Assembly (NCBI GenBank): GCA_020350425.1
Contig: CP070716.1
Coordinates: 2,430,967-2,494,966 of the forward strand
Direction of reading: 5' to 3'
Source: Gemmatimonadota bacterium
Lineage (GTDB): Bacteria; Gemmatimonadota; Gemmatimonadetes; Gemmatimonadales; GWC2-71-9
DNA: 64,000 bases
The notes below the pieces were generated by a model, which did no database searches, was not told the DNA's origin, and saw only the letters and a list, made by a program, of their open reading frames with translations. Each line of letters starts with the position of its first letter. Positions within the stretch are counted from its first letter, which is position 1. The translations under genes were made by a program, and so were the position numbers. Positions 52,329-61,440 of the stretch are shown in pieces.

Positions 52329-53161
52329 CGCGGCTGCTTCGCGGGCTCTGGTTGGAGCGTCAGGCGCGTTGGGGCCTGGTGCTGGTCGCGGCCCTGTGTG
52401 GCCTGGCTGTCCTGGCGCCGTGGATCGCGCCGTACGACCCCGCGGCCCAGCTCGATCTGGCACAGGGTCAGTACCTCGCGCCTTCCACCCTGCACCCGTT
52501 CGGCACCGACTTCTACAGCCGTGATCTGTTGAGCCGCGTGCTGTACGGGGCGCGCATCTCGCTCAGCATCGCGTTTCTCTCGGTGCTGGTCTCGATCACG
52601 GTGGGGACGGCCGTCGGAATGACCGCCGGGCTGGCCGGGGGCGCCGTGGACAGGTTGTTGATGCGGGGCGTGGACGCCGCCCTCGCCGTGCCGCGCGTGT
52701 TCCTTTTGCTCGTCGTGGTCGCGCTGTGGGAGGGCGTAAGCGTCACCGGCCTGATTGTCGTCCTCGGGCTCACCAGCTGGTTCGGCACCAGCCGCATCGT
52801 CAGGGCCGAAGTCTTGAGCCTCAGGCAGCGCACCTACATCACCGCGGCACGCGCCCTCGGCGTCGGGCCGCGTCGGCTTGCGCTGCGGCACCTCTTGCCC
52901 AACCTGGCCGCTCCGGTCATCGTCGCGGCGACTCTCGGCATCGGACAGATCATCTTGATTGAGGCGAGCCTGTCCTACCTGGGCGTAGGGGTGCCACCCC
53001 CGACCCCATCGTGGGGATCGATCATCCAGGAAGGCCAACAGGCACTGGCCGTGGCCCCGTGGGTCGCCACCTTCCCCGGCCTCGCGATCGTGGCGACCGT
53101 GATCGGCTTCAGCCTCCTCGGTGACGGCCTGCGCGACACCCTCGACCCCACGACGCGATGA
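52325..53161 (+). CDS. Peptide ABC transporter permease, DppC-like
   Basis: A 278-aa permease with the N-terminal WIAPYDPAAQLDLAQGQYLAPS, FGTDFYSRDLLSRVLYGARIS, and the EAA loop REVLSLRQRTYITAARALG-like run (AEVLSLRQRTYITAARALG) that contacts the ATPases. It starts GTG in a GTGA overlap with the DppB-like gene. Six spans are expected. It pairs with the upstream permease. Confidence 0.95.
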   Translation: MTRLLRGLWLERQARWGLVLVAALCGLAVLAPWIAPYDPAAQLDLAQGQYLAPSTLHPFGTDFYSRDLLSRVLYGARISLSIAFLSVLVSITVGTAVGMTAGLAGGAVDRLLMRGVDAALAVPRVFLLLVVVALWEGVSVTGLIVVLGLTSWFGTSRIVRAEVLSLRQRTYITAARALGVGPRRLALRHLLPNLAAPVIVAATLGIGQIILIEASLSYLGVGVPPPTPSWGSIIQEGQQALAVAPWVATFPGLAIVATVIGFSLLGDGLRDTLDPTTR

Positions 53162-54147
53162 AGCCGCTGCTCCGGGTGCGCGGCCTGCGCACGAGCTTCA
53201 AGACCGGCAGGACGGTGGCGCGCGCGGTGGACGACGTGTCGTTCGATCTCCTCCCTGGTGAGACCCTGGGCATCGTGGGCGAGTCGGGCAGCGGCAAGAC
53301 CGTGACCGCCCTCTCCCTGTTACGGCTGATCCAGACGCCGCCGGGACACATCGCCGAGGAGAGCGTGGTCGAGTACAACGGCGTCAATCTCCTCGAACTC
53401 CCGGCCAAGGAGCTGCGTCGCGTACGCGGCGCCGAGATTTCGATGGTCTTCCAGGAGCCCACGACGAGCCTCAACCCCGTGCTCACCGTCGGCTCGCAGA
53501 TCGCCGAGACCCTGCGGGCCCACCGGGTGATCAGCCGCCGCAGCGCGGCGGCACGGACCATCGGACTGTTGCGCCGCGTCGGCATTCCCGAGCCTGAGAT
53601 CCGCACGCGGCACTACCCGCATCAGATGAGCGGCGGCATGCAGCAGCGCGTCATGATCGCCATGGCGCTGGCCTGCGAGCCCAAGATCCTCATCGCCGAC
53701 GAGCCGACCACGGCCCTCGACGTGACGATCCAGGCCCAGATCCTGGAGCTGCTCGCCGACCTCAAGCGGCAGCTCGGCATGGCGATGCTCCTGATTACGC
53801 ACGATCTGGGCGTGGTTGCCGGAATCGCCGATCGCGTCGCGGTGATGTACGGCGGGCAGATCGTCGAGGAGGGACCGACGGCGGCGCTCTTTACCAACCC
53901 GGCGCACCCGTACACCGAGGCGCTGTTGCGGGCCGCACCGCGACTCGACGCCCCCACGGCCCGACTGCCGGTCATCCCGGGCGCCGTTCCGCCCGCTACG
54001 CGCTGGCCTACGGGATGCCGCTTCCACCCGCGCTGCCGCCACGCCTGGGAGCGTTGTACCGCCGAGCCGCCGCCACCGCTGGCCACGCCCACCGAGCAGC
54101 GCGCTCGTTGCTGGCTGGTGGACGAGCCCGTGCGGAGGAAGCCGTGA
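53158..54147 (+). CDS. Peptide ABC transporter ATPase, DppD-like
   Basis: A 329-aa ATPase: Walker A VGESGSGKTVTALS, signature QMSGGMQQRVMIAMAL, Walker B ILIADEPTTALDV, and H-loop LLITHDLGVVAGI. After the ATPase comes the oligopeptide C-terminal domain with CRFHPRCRHAWERC, the Cys cluster that binds an iron-sulphur centre in DppD relatives. ATG start overlapping the previous gene (ATGA). Confidence 0.96.
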   Translation: MKPLLRVRGLRTSFKTGRTVARAVDDVSFDLLPGETLGIVGESGSGKTVTALSLLRLIQTPPGHIAEESVVEYNGVNLLELPAKELRRVRGAEISMVFQEPTTSLNPVLTVGSQIAETLRAHRVISRRSAAARTIGLLRRVGIPEPEIRTRHYPHQMSGGMQQRVMIAMALACEPKILIADEPTTALDVTIQAQILELLADLKRQLGMAMLLITHDLGVVAGIADRVAVMYGGQIVEEGPTAALFTNPAHPYTEALLRAAPRLDAPTARLPVIPGAVPPATRWPTGCRFHPRCRHAWERCTAEPPPPLATPTEQRARCWLVDEPVRRKP

Positions 54148-55136
54148 CGGCCGCACCGCTGGTCGAGGTCGAGCACCTCGTCGTCGAGTTCCGCTCCGGG
54201 GGCGGCCTCCTCCAACCGGCGCACACCGTGCGCGCGGTAGACGGCGTGAGTTTCAGCGTGGGCCGCGGTGAAACGCTCGGGCTCGTGGGTGAAAGCGGGA
54301 GCGGCAAGACCACCCTGGGGCGTGCCATCCTGCGGCTGCTCCCGGCTACCGCCGGAGCCGTGCGCTTCGACGGCATGGACGTGTTCCGGCTCGATCCGCC
54401 CGCCCTGCGGGCGCTTCGCCGGCAGATACAACTCGTGTTCCAGGACCCGTACGGCTCCCTCAACCCGCGCATGACCGTGGGTGCCGCCGTGCGGGAACCG
54501 ATCACGGTGCATCGGCTCGCGCGTGGCGTCGAGGCGGACGCGCGCGTCGCGGCGCTGTTCAAGGAGGTCGGGCTCGACGCCAGCTTCCTCTCGGCGTATC
54601 CCCACGAGCTGTCGGGAGGGCAGCGGCAGCGTGTGGGGATCGCGAGAGCGCTGTCCGTCGGGCCGGAGTTCCTCGTCCTGGACGAGCCCGTGTCGGCACT
54701 CGATGTCTCCGTGCAGGCCCAAGTCCTGAACCTGCTCGCCGACCTGCGCGACCGGCACGGCCTCACGTACCTCTTCATCGCGCACGACCTCGCCGTGGTG
54801 CGGCATCTCGCGACCCGTGTGGCCGTGATGTACCTCGGCAAGCTGGTCGAGCTCGCACCGGCCCAGACGCTGTACGCCGACCCGCTGCACCCCTACACCG
54901 CATCGCTCCTGGCCGCGGTGCGGGCGCCCGAGCCGACCCCCAAGGGCAAGTCGATGGTCGTCGTCGGAGAGGCAGCCGCCGCAGCCAGGCCGCCGCGCGG
55001 GTGCCTGTTCGAGCCACGCTGCCCGCACCCTAGGAAGGACGACCGGTGTCGCACGGAGACCCCGGCGTGGCACAAGGTCGAGCCGGGACGCTGGGCAGCG
55101 TGTCACTACATCGAGGAGCCGTTGCGGCCGGAGTGA
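54144..55136 (+). CDS. Peptide ABC transporter ATPase, DppF-like
   Basis: A 330-aa ATPase starting at GTG (GTGA overlap), with VGESGSGKTTLGRAIL, ELSGGQRQRVGIARAL, FLVLDEPVSALDVSV and the C-terminal CLFEPRCPHPRKDDRC cluster. It pairs with the DppD-like ATPase to energise the importer. The open frame runs 129 nt further up inside dppD, but that part is a shadow of the other frame. Confidence 0.95.
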   Translation: MTAAPLVEVEHLVVEFRSGGGLLQPAHTVRAVDGVSFSVGRGETLGLVGESGSGKTTLGRAILRLLPATAGAVRFDGMDVFRLDPPALRALRRQIQLVFQDPYGSLNPRMTVGAAVREPITVHRLARGVEADARVAALFKEVGLDASFLSAYPHELSGGQRQRVGIARALSVGPEFLVLDEPVSALDVSVQAQVLNLLADLRDRHGLTYLFIAHDLAVVRHLATRVAVMYLGKLVELAPAQTLYADPLHPYTASLLAAVRAPEPTPKGKSMVVVGEAAAAARPPRGCLFEPRCPHPRKDDRCRTETPAWHKVEPGRWAACHYIEEPLRPE

Positions 55137-55194
55137 CCCCGCCGCATCTTACCGCCACTTTGCCGGCCAACCATCACCGCCCCGTGGAGATCGC

Positions 55195-56700
55195 ATGACC
55201 TTCCTTCTGGCCGTCGTTCTCGCCTACCCCCTGGTCCTCATCGGGATCAGCCTGTGGCGCTCGCGCAAGGTGAAGAGCCACGCGGACTTCATGGTGGCGG
55301 GCCGGTCCGTCCCGGTGATCCTGCTGGTAGGCACGCTCGTCTGCACGTGGATCGGTTCCGGGTCGCTGTTCGGCGGCGCAGGACTCGCCTACCGCACGGG
55401 GATCGCGGAGCTGTGGTTCTCCTTCGGGGCGTGGGTCGGGCTCGTCGTGGCCTACTTCATCGCCGGCCGGGTGCGGCGCATCGCGGAGTACACCGTGCCC
55501 GATCTGCTGGAGAAGCGGTACAACGCGGCGGCCCGCATCCTCGGCACGCTGGCCATCATTCTGGCCTACGTCACGATCGCGGCATATCAGTTCCGCGGCG
55601 GCGGCTGGATCCTCTCCATCGTGAGCGACGGCGCGATCAGCCCCACGACCGGCATGTACATCACGGCCGCCACCATCGTGATCTTCACGATGCTGGCGGG
55701 CATGGTCTCGATCGTCACGGTGGACATCTTCAACGGCATCATCATCACGCTGGGAATCCTGTTCACGCTGCCGTACATGGTGTTCAAGGTGGGAGGCGTC
55801 GGCGAGGTGCTGGCGCGGCTCCCGGAGAACTTCACCGCGCCGCTCGGGGGCCACAACCTGCTGTGGGTCATGGGCGTCTCGCTCCCCACGTTCCTCCTGC
55901 TCCTCGGCGAGAGCGGGATGTACCAGAAGTTCTTCTCGGCCAAGGACGCCAATGCCGCGCGCCGGGCCGTGATCGGAATGGTGCTCGGGGTCGTGGTGAT
56001 CGAGACCACGCTGGCGCTCGTCGCCATCGTGGGCCGCGCCGCGTACCCAGATCTCATGGCGCAGACGTCCATCGTGGGCCGGGCGGCCTCCGAGACGATC
56101 ATCCTCTACATCGCCCGGCATGGGCTGCCGCTGCTGGGCGGAGCGATTCTCCTGGCGGCGGGCGTCGCCATCGTGCTCTCCACCGGAAACACGTTTCTGC
56201 TCGTGCCATCCACCAATACGAGCCGCGACCTCTACGAGCGGTTCGTGAACCCCGAGGCGACGGATAGGCAGAAGCTCACGGTGCAGCGCGCGTCCATCAT
56301 GGCGTTCGGGATCATCGGCATCTTCCTGCTCACGCAGTTCCAGACCGTGCTCTCGATGGCGCTCTACGCCTACTCGCTCGTCGGGGCGAGCCTCACCCCG
56401 GCCCTCCTGGCGGCCTTCCTGTGGAAGCGGGTGACGCCGCAGGGCGGCGTCGCGTGCATCGCGGGCGGTATGGGCACGATCATGGCCATCGGCGTGCTGA
56501 GTCGAGTGGGCGTGAGCTTCACCGCGACGATCGCGGGTACCGAGTTCGACTTCGCCTCCAGCGAATACATCGTGATTCCCGGCGTCCTGCTCTCCATCGG
56601 GCTGCTCGTCGTCGTGAGCCTCCTGACGAAGCCGTCGCCGGAGGAGCAATGGCGGCCGTTCTTCACGGCGGAGGAGGCGGACTCCGGCACCGCGGCGTAG
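55195..56700 (+). CDS. Sodium:solute symporter family protein (SSS)
   Basis: A 501-aa membrane transporter with about 13 spans. Family signs: FMVAGRSVPVILLVGTLVCTWIG after the first span, GGAGLAYRTGIAELWF, the conserved RFRGGGW-like AYQFRGGGWIL, and STGNTFLLVPSTNTSRDLYERF. It takes up an organic solute with sodium; the solute (proline, acetate, pantothenate or sugar) cannot be told. It follows the peptide importer by 58 nt and may share a transcript. Its ATG follows GTGGAGATC. Confidence 0.95.
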   Translation: MTFLLAVVLAYPLVLIGISLWRSRKVKSHADFMVAGRSVPVILLVGTLVCTWIGSGSLFGGAGLAYRTGIAELWFSFGAWVGLVVAYFIAGRVRRIAEYTVPDLLEKRYNAAARILGTLAIILAYVTIAAYQFRGGGWILSIVSDGAISPTTGMYITAATIVIFTMLAGMVSIVTVDIFNGIIITLGILFTLPYMVFKVGGVGEVLARLPENFTAPLGGHNLLWVMGVSLPTFLLLLGESGMYQKFFSAKDANAARRAVIGMVLGVVVIETTLALVAIVGRAAYPDLMAQTSIVGRAASETIILYIARHGLPLLGGAILLAAGVAIVLSTGNTFLLVPSTNTSRDLYERFVNPEATDRQKLTVQRASIMAFGIIGIFLLTQFQTVLSMALYAYSLVGASLTPALLAAFLWKRVTPQGGVACIAGGMGTIMAIGVLSRVGVSFTATIAGTEFDFASSEYIVIPGVLLSIGLLVVVSLLTKPSPEEQWRPFFTAEEADSGTAA

Positions 56701-56725
56701 CGACAACGCCGGGATCGGGCATGCG

Positions 56726-56753
56726 AAAGGCGGCGGATCCCTCCGCCGCCTTC
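56726..56753 (+). terminator. Intrinsic terminator after the symporter gene
   Basis: A 9-bp perfect stem GGCGGCGGA (56729-56737) with TCCGCCGCC (56742-56750), loop TCCC, flanked by AAA on the left and TT on the right, with more T shortly after. It lies between the symporter and the convergent gene at 56792 and can serve both. Confidence 0.7.
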
Positions 56754-56791
56754 TCGCTTTCAACCTCTTGAGCGGCGCGGTCGCCGCCGCG

Positions 56792-57190
56792 TCACTCGAA
56801 CAGCTCCGGCTGATTCTCCCCCGCCTCGCTCTCCACCTTGATCAGACCCTTCAGCCGCCGCGTCCACGCGTGCACGTCGAAGCGCGCCTCGGTCGCGAGC
56901 ATCCGTCGCAGTACGTCGGGTACATCCTCCAGCGCATCGAGCAGGTCGCCCATGATCTCGCGCGCCTCCCGCATGCGGAACTGCTCCTCGCCGGCGAAGG
57001 CCATGTCCCGCAGGATCGCGCTCTCGCTGCGCGACGCCACGATGGGGTCGTCGAGCGTCGCCGTGTACACCTCCGTGCGGCGCCCCGGGCCGCGATCCTC
57101 CCCTTCGATGGGCCGCAATCCCACGATCGCGTCCGACCGCCAGTACTTCCCGTACCCCAGATAGACCATTCTGCCCGGTTTGATGTCCAC
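56792..57190 (-). CDS. Hypothetical protein, possible RemA/DUF370-like N-terminal domain
   Basis: A 132-aa soluble protein. Residues 1-65 read MDIKPGRMVYLGYGKYWRSDAIVGLRPIEG, then GRRTEVYTATLDDPIVASRSESAILRDM, which resembles RemA (DUF370): a hydrophobic-G-F/Y-G-N/K start, a GRRT-x-V strand, and a later D-x-I-x-S-x-x-x-x-x-I run. The second half is helical (EARFDVHAWTRRLKGLIKVES). In Bacillus, RemA is a DNA-binding regulator of matrix genes that forms rings. The similarity is visible by eye only, so the assignment is tentative. It lies 9 nt downstream of the PspA-like gene. Confidence 0.6.
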   Translation of the reverse strand: MDIKPGRMVYLGYGKYWRSDAIVGLRPIEGEDRGPGRRTEVYTATLDDPIVASRSESAILRDMAFAGEEQFRMREAREIMGDLLDALEDVPDVLRRMLATEARFDVHAWTRRLKGLIKVESEAGENQPELFE

Positions 57191-57199
57191 GGTGCGCCC

Positions 57200-57769
57200 C
57201 TAGCCTTTCCCCATCTTCTTCTTGAGCTCGGCGAGCTGCTCGTCCGCCTTGGCCTCACGCGCCGAGCGCTCCATCTCACGGCGCAGCCGCTCACCCTCCA
57301 CGTCGGTTTCGGGCCGAGAGATCCCCGCAGCCTCGAGGTCGCGCCACGCCGACTCGACCTTGCGCGCCGCCTCGGTCTCCGGCCGCTTGCGCTCCTGATC
57401 CACGAGTTGCGCCTTCATCTCCTCGTATTCCCGCTCCGCCAGCGCCAACTCGGCGCGCTGGGCCTCGAGCTTGTCCTGCAAAACGGCAACGCGCTCGCGG
57501 TGCTTCGCGGCGAAGCGCTCGGCCACTTCGACGGTCTGCTGATCCTGGATGCCCGCCGCCAGCCGTCCCCGGCGCTCGGCGTCGGCGAGCTCCTGACGCT
57601 CCCGATTGAGACGGGCCTCGGCGGTCACCACGCCCTCCCGCATCTTCCCGATCGACGTGCGCGCCTCGATGACGGCATCGCGCATCATACCGATCATGTC
57701 GCGCGGATCGGAATCGGGCGTCGCCGCGTCGAGCGCGGCATTGATGGCGGCGCGAAGGCGCTCGAACAC
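57200..57769 (-). CDS. PspA/IM30-like coiled-coil protein
   Basis: A 189-aa helical protein. The N-terminus MFERLRAAINAALDAATPDSDPRDMIGMMRDAV matches the PspA/Vipp1 opening, and a long coiled coil follows (residues 45-170), ending in LAELKKKMGKG. This family binds and remodels inner membrane under stress. It is shorter than PspA (about 222 aa). GTG start overlapping the FmdB stop (TAGTG), so the FmdB, PspA-like and 56792 genes form an operon. Confidence 0.85.
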   Translation of the reverse strand: MFERLRAAINAALDAATPDSDPRDMIGMMRDAVIEARTSIGKMREGVVTAEARLNRERQELADAERRGRLAAGIQDQQTVEVAERFAAKHRERVAVLQDKLEAQRAELALAEREYEEMKAQLVDQERKRPETEAARKVESAWRDLEAAGISRPETDVEGERLRREMERSAREAKADEQLAELKKKMGKG

Positions 57770-57933
57770 TACGTCTTCTTCGCCGTCTTCGCGTAGAACG
57801 AGGAGAGCATCTGCGTGATCTTCACCGACTTGCACTTGGGACAGGCGGGCCGCTTTCGACCGTGCTGCGAGATGGACTCCATCCGGGAGAATTGCTCCCC
57901 GCACTTCTCACAGCGGTATTCGTAGGTCGGCAT
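57769..57933 (-). CDS. FmdB family zinc-ribbon protein
   Basis: A 54-aa protein with the fold MPTYEYRCEKCGEQFSR and ACPKCKS: four cysteines in two CxxC pairs bind a zinc ion. FmdB/putative regulatory proteins of this type are small and of unknown function. It is the first gene of the operon with the PspA-like gene. Confidence 0.9.
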   Translation of the reverse strand: MPTYEYRCEKCGEQFSRMESISQHGRKRPACPKCKSVKITQMLSSFYAKTAKKT

Positions 57934-58075
57934 ACTCCACTCCTCTGTGGGTGAGAAATCGAGTACCCATCGGAAACGATAGAGCGGGGTCCAGAGGCGG
58001 TCAAGCGAGCGCGGCGGGGCGCCGCGCCGGGGCATGGACTGGCCAGGGAGTCCCGCTAGGCGTAGGATTCCAGGT

Positions 58076-58573
58076 ATGAGACGCGCCACTCCAGTCGTGC
58101 TGTGTGCGGTGATCGCCGCTGCCTGCAGCCCGCAAAGCTCCGAGAACTCCGCCTCCTGCGGCTTCGCCGCCATGGCGGGCGCCACCATGCTGCTCGAGCA
58201 GCTCCGTGGTGGCGGACGCTTCATCGAAACCGCGCCGGAAGGTTTTCAGGGAACCGTCCCCGCCCGGGTCGTCGGCTACGGCACGACTGCCGCGCTCGTG
58301 GCATACGGTCCCGACGGCGCCATGGTGGGGTATGAAGGCCCAGGGTTCCCCACCCTGCCCGGGTGGGGCCTGCTCATCGTGGAGGACTCGCTCGACACGT
58401 TCAAGGGCGTATTGATCTACGAAACGGAGCCCCCGACAGGCGCCCCGCTGCTCGGCGGGGTCGTGGGCGGGAACTACACCGTCCCGCTGTACGGCGCCCG
58501 GGTCACGTGGAGCGCCGTGAGCAGCGAGCGCTGCCCGATGTTCGCGCCCCTGGACACCGCGGATACGGGGTGA
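58076..58573 (+). CDS. Lipoprotein of unknown function
   Basis: A 165-aa protein with a lipobox CAVIAAAC (C17). The mature part has hydrophobic, glycine-rich beta strands (ALVAYGPDGAMVGYEG, WGLLIVEDSLD) and two extra cysteines. No family recognised. It is divergent from FmdB with 142 bp between, and convergent on the gene at 58637. Confidence 0.75.
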   Translation: MRRATPVVLCAVIAAACSPQSSENSASCGFAAMAGATMLLEQLRGGGRFIETAPEGFQGTVPARVVGYGTTAALVAYGPDGAMVGYEGPGFPTLPGWGLLIVEDSLDTFKGVLIYETEPPTGAPLLGGVVGGNYTVPLYGARVTWSAVSSERCPMFAPLDTADTG

Positions 58574-58636
58574 GGCGGCAGGGCGGCCGACGCAGTTCAG
58601 CCGGCGGCCGCGACGACCGCCCCGGTTCCTACCACC

Positions 58637-59356
58637 TTACTGCCCGAACTCGTCCGCCACCTGCCGCATGAGGCGCCCCGGCGTCGACACGTGGGGGAAC
58701 AGCATGCGGTCGGAGAGGCGGTTCAACGCGATGCGGATGGGCCGGAACGACGCCGCGGCGGCCTCGTAGATATCGCTCATGTCGAGCTCGCGGGCGACGC
58801 GGTGATCCGAGGCGAGCCGGTAGCCCTGTGCCCCCAGTTCCTCGTAGTACCGCAGCCCTGGCCCGCCGCGCCGCTCCTCGCGGGCCGTGATGTGATCGGG
58901 ATAGAGCCCGGCGAGCCACAGGCTCAGGTTGCCGAGGTGCGCCCGCAGCAGAAATCCGCGACGCCCGGACGCCGACGCCGCGTGCGCCACGATGTCGGTC
59001 AGGTAACGATAGATCTCGTCGTCGGCGTGGCTGATCCGGTACGCCCGGTCGCGCAACCCGAACTCCAGCACGAGCGCCCCCAGGTAATCGCTCAAGCGCT
59101 CGCTGCTGACTCCTACCCTGCGAAGCGCGTGCCGCACCACGACGTACACGAACAGCGCCGGCGACGGTTGCCCCAGCCGGGGTGCCTGGCGGAGCAGCAC
59201 GGGGAGGTCGGGCGCGTCGAGCAGCGCACCCAACCCGCGCTCCTGCGCGACCCGTGTGAGCTGCGCCTTGTGCCCGACGTCACCGCGAGCCAGCAATTCC
59301 GTGACAAGTTCTATGTCGGTCGCGGTAAACCGCTCACGCACGTTCGCGAGGATCAT
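58637..59356 (-). CDS. Conserved hypothetical protein
   Basis: A 239-aa soluble protein with no signal or membrane span. It starts at an ATG after the strong site GGAGGAGG. Notable runs are MILANVRERFTATDIELVTELLARGD, HALRRVGVSSERLSDYLGALVLEFG and the end LSDRMLFPHVSTPGRLMRQV; helical throughout. The start bases overlap the start of the divergent histidine kinase gene in a CATG, so the two likely belong to the same regulatory unit. Function unknown. Confidence 0.8.
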   Translation of the reverse strand: MILANVRERFTATDIELVTELLARGDVGHKAQLTRVAQERGLGALLDAPDLPVLLRQAPRLGQPSPALFVYVVVRHALRRVGVSSERLSDYLGALVLEFGLRDRAYRISHADDEIYRYLTDIVAHAASASGRRGFLLRAHLGNLSLWLAGLYPDHITAREERRGGPGLRYYEELGAQGYRLASDHRVARELDMSDIYEAAAASFRPIRIALNRLSDRMLFPHVSTPGRLMRQVADEFGQ

Positions 59357-61322
59357 GTCGCAACCTCCTCCTTCAGATAGCGCGGCGACATCAACCGTCA
59401 GTTCCCACACGCTCCAGGCACTGACGGCGCTCAGCCAGCACCTCGCCGGAGCACACGAGCCGACGTCCGCCGTGCAGCTGTTCGCGCGCTCGGTGCGGAC
59501 GATGCTGCGACCCGACGGACTCCTCGTCGTCCTCACGGATTCGGACACCCGAGTCGCCCTGGTGGCCCACAACTCTCAATATGCCAACCCACGGCCCGAT
59601 GATCCCCTCGTGCAGGTCATCAGCACCGAGGGCCCGCGAGTGCTACCCCACGTGACCCGACGGGCCCTCGAAGCCCTGGGTGTGTCGGTGGACTATCCAG
59701 TGCGATCGTGGGTGGGTGCGCCGATCATCGCGGTGGGCCGGACCCTCGGCGTGGTGTCCGCCATCGCCAACACCCCGGGGCAGTTCACCGAGGGACACGT
59801 CCACCTCCTGTCCGCCGCCAACGCGCAGCTGGGCATGGCGTTGGAGAATGCGCGCCTCCTGAAGCTGATCGCGGGCGGCAAGGGTGAGTGGGAGCAGACC
59901 GTGGACGCCATCGGCCAGGCGTTCTGCGTGGTGGCCCCCGACGGCACCATTCGCCGCGCCAACCGCGCCTTTAGCGTGATCGCGCACATCCCCGTCACGG
60001 CGGTGGCCGGGCGACCGTGGATCTCAGTGCTGCCCGAGGACTGGGCCGATCCGGTATCCCGCGCCCTGGCGGCGGCGGGCAATCACAGCCAGTACGAACT
60101 TCGATCGGGAGCGCGGGTCTTCACGGTGTCGGCCCTCGCGCTGGCCGAGCCCCGGGGCACGGCGGTCCTCGTGTTCGAGGACCAGTCCGCGAAGCGGCGC
60201 CTGCAGGACCAGCTGATCCAATCGGAGAAGATGTCCGCCATCGGACAGCTCATCGCCGGCGTGGCGCACGACCTCAACAATCCGCTGGCATCCGTCGTGG
60301 GATTCGCTGACTACCTGGTCGAGGAGGGGAATCCGCCCGACAGCATGCGCCATGCCCTGGAGGCCATCCGGCACGAGGCGGAACGGGCCGCGGCCATCGT
60401 ACGCAGTCTGCTCAACTTTGCCCGCAAGCAGGAGGGGAAGCGGCGGGCGCAGCCGATCGCGCCGATCCTCGAAGCCACGCTCACGCTGCTGCGCAACCAG
60501 CTGATGGCGTCGAAGGTCGAGGCCGAGCTCAAGGTGGATCCGGACCTCGCAGACGTCGACGTGGATGCCAACCAGATTCAGCAGGTCTTCGTGAATCTCA
60601 TCAACAACGCGGCGCAAACCATGAGGTCCTCGGGCATCGGAGAACGGGTGCTCATCCACGCCACCGGCTGGCTGGACGGCGTGGCCGTGACCGTGGCCGA
60701 CGACGGTCCGGGCGTGCCCCCGGAGGTCGCGGACCGCATCTTCGAGCCGTTCTTCACGACCAAGCCTGAAGGCGAGGGTACCGGGCTCGGGCTGTCCATC
60801 TGCCAGGGTATCGTCCGGGAACACGGTGGCCGGATCACATATGCGCCCGGCGCGGAGGGCGGCGCCGTCTTCCGCGTGGAGCTCCCGGCGGGCGTGCCGG
60901 CCCACATCACGCAGGAGACGGCCATCCCAGACACCGGGGAGCTGCGCATCTTGGTCGTCGACGACGAGCCGCACATCCTCCACTACATGCGGGCCACCCT
61001 CGAGGCCTGGGGTCACGCGGTGGAGGTCGCATCCGACGGCGCCACCGGCCTGGCGCGGGCCACCACCCAACCCTTCGACGTGGTCATTACCGACCTCCGC
61101 ATGCCCGACCCGGGAGGCCGCGAGCTGTTCGAGGCCCTGCACCGCGACCACCCCAGCGTCGCCGAGCGGGTGATCTTCGCCACAGGGGACACCGTGGGCG
61201 GGGACACGCTGGCGTTCCTGGAGAGCTCGGGGCGCCCCTACCTGCGCAAGCCCTTCACGCTCGCCGAGCTGCGGAGCGCGCTGGGGAAAGCCGTCGGGCC
61301 ATCGGACGACACACGCACCTGA
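59355..61322 (+). CDS. Hybrid sensor histidine kinase (GAF-PAS-HisKA-HATPase-REC)
   Basis: A 655-aa signalling protein without membrane spans. In order: GAF (about 35-170), PAS (about 185-290, with FCVVAPDGTIRRANRAF), HisKA with the phospho-His H305 in AGVAHDLNNPLASV, HATPase with NLINNAAQTM, DDGPGVP and GTGLGLSI, and a C-terminal receiver with LVVDDEPHIL and phospho-Asp D580 in ITDLRMPDPGG. This layout resembles NtrB-type soluble kinases with an attached receiver. No partner regulator is adjacent, so output may go to a distant protein. Confidence 0.95.
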   Translation: MSQPPPSDSAATSTVSSHTLQALTALSQHLAGAHEPTSAVQLFARSVRTMLRPDGLLVVLTDSDTRVALVAHNSQYANPRPDDPLVQVISTEGPRVLPHVTRRALEALGVSVDYPVRSWVGAPIIAVGRTLGVVSAIANTPGQFTEGHVHLLSAANAQLGMALENARLLKLIAGGKGEWEQTVDAIGQAFCVVAPDGTIRRANRAFSVIAHIPVTAVAGRPWISVLPEDWADPVSRALAAAGNHSQYELRSGARVFTVSALALAEPRGTAVLVFEDQSAKRRLQDQLIQSEKMSAIGQLIAGVAHDLNNPLASVVGFADYLVEEGNPPDSMRHALEAIRHEAERAAAIVRSLLNFARKQEGKRRAQPIAPILEATLTLLRNQLMASKVEAELKVDPDLADVDVDANQIQQVFVNLINNAAQTMRSSGIGERVLIHATGWLDGVAVTVADDGPGVPPEVADRIFEPFFTTKPEGEGTGLGLSICQGIVREHGGRITYAPGAEGGAVFRVELPAGVPAHITQETAIPDTGELRILVVDDEPHILHYMRATLEAWGHAVEVASDGATGLARATTQPFDVVITDLRMPDPGGRELFEALHRDHPSVAERVIFATGDTVGGDTLAFLESSGRPYLRKPFTLAELRSALGKAVGPSDDTRT

Positions 61323-61440
61323 GCCGGCCCGGGGTCCATCCCCGCCCTCCTTTGACTAGATTCACCAGCCGAACTTCGAGGCTCGACGGGAGTACAGTCC
61401 GGTAGACGGGAGACCGGTCAGCGAGCGAGGGCTGGGTACG

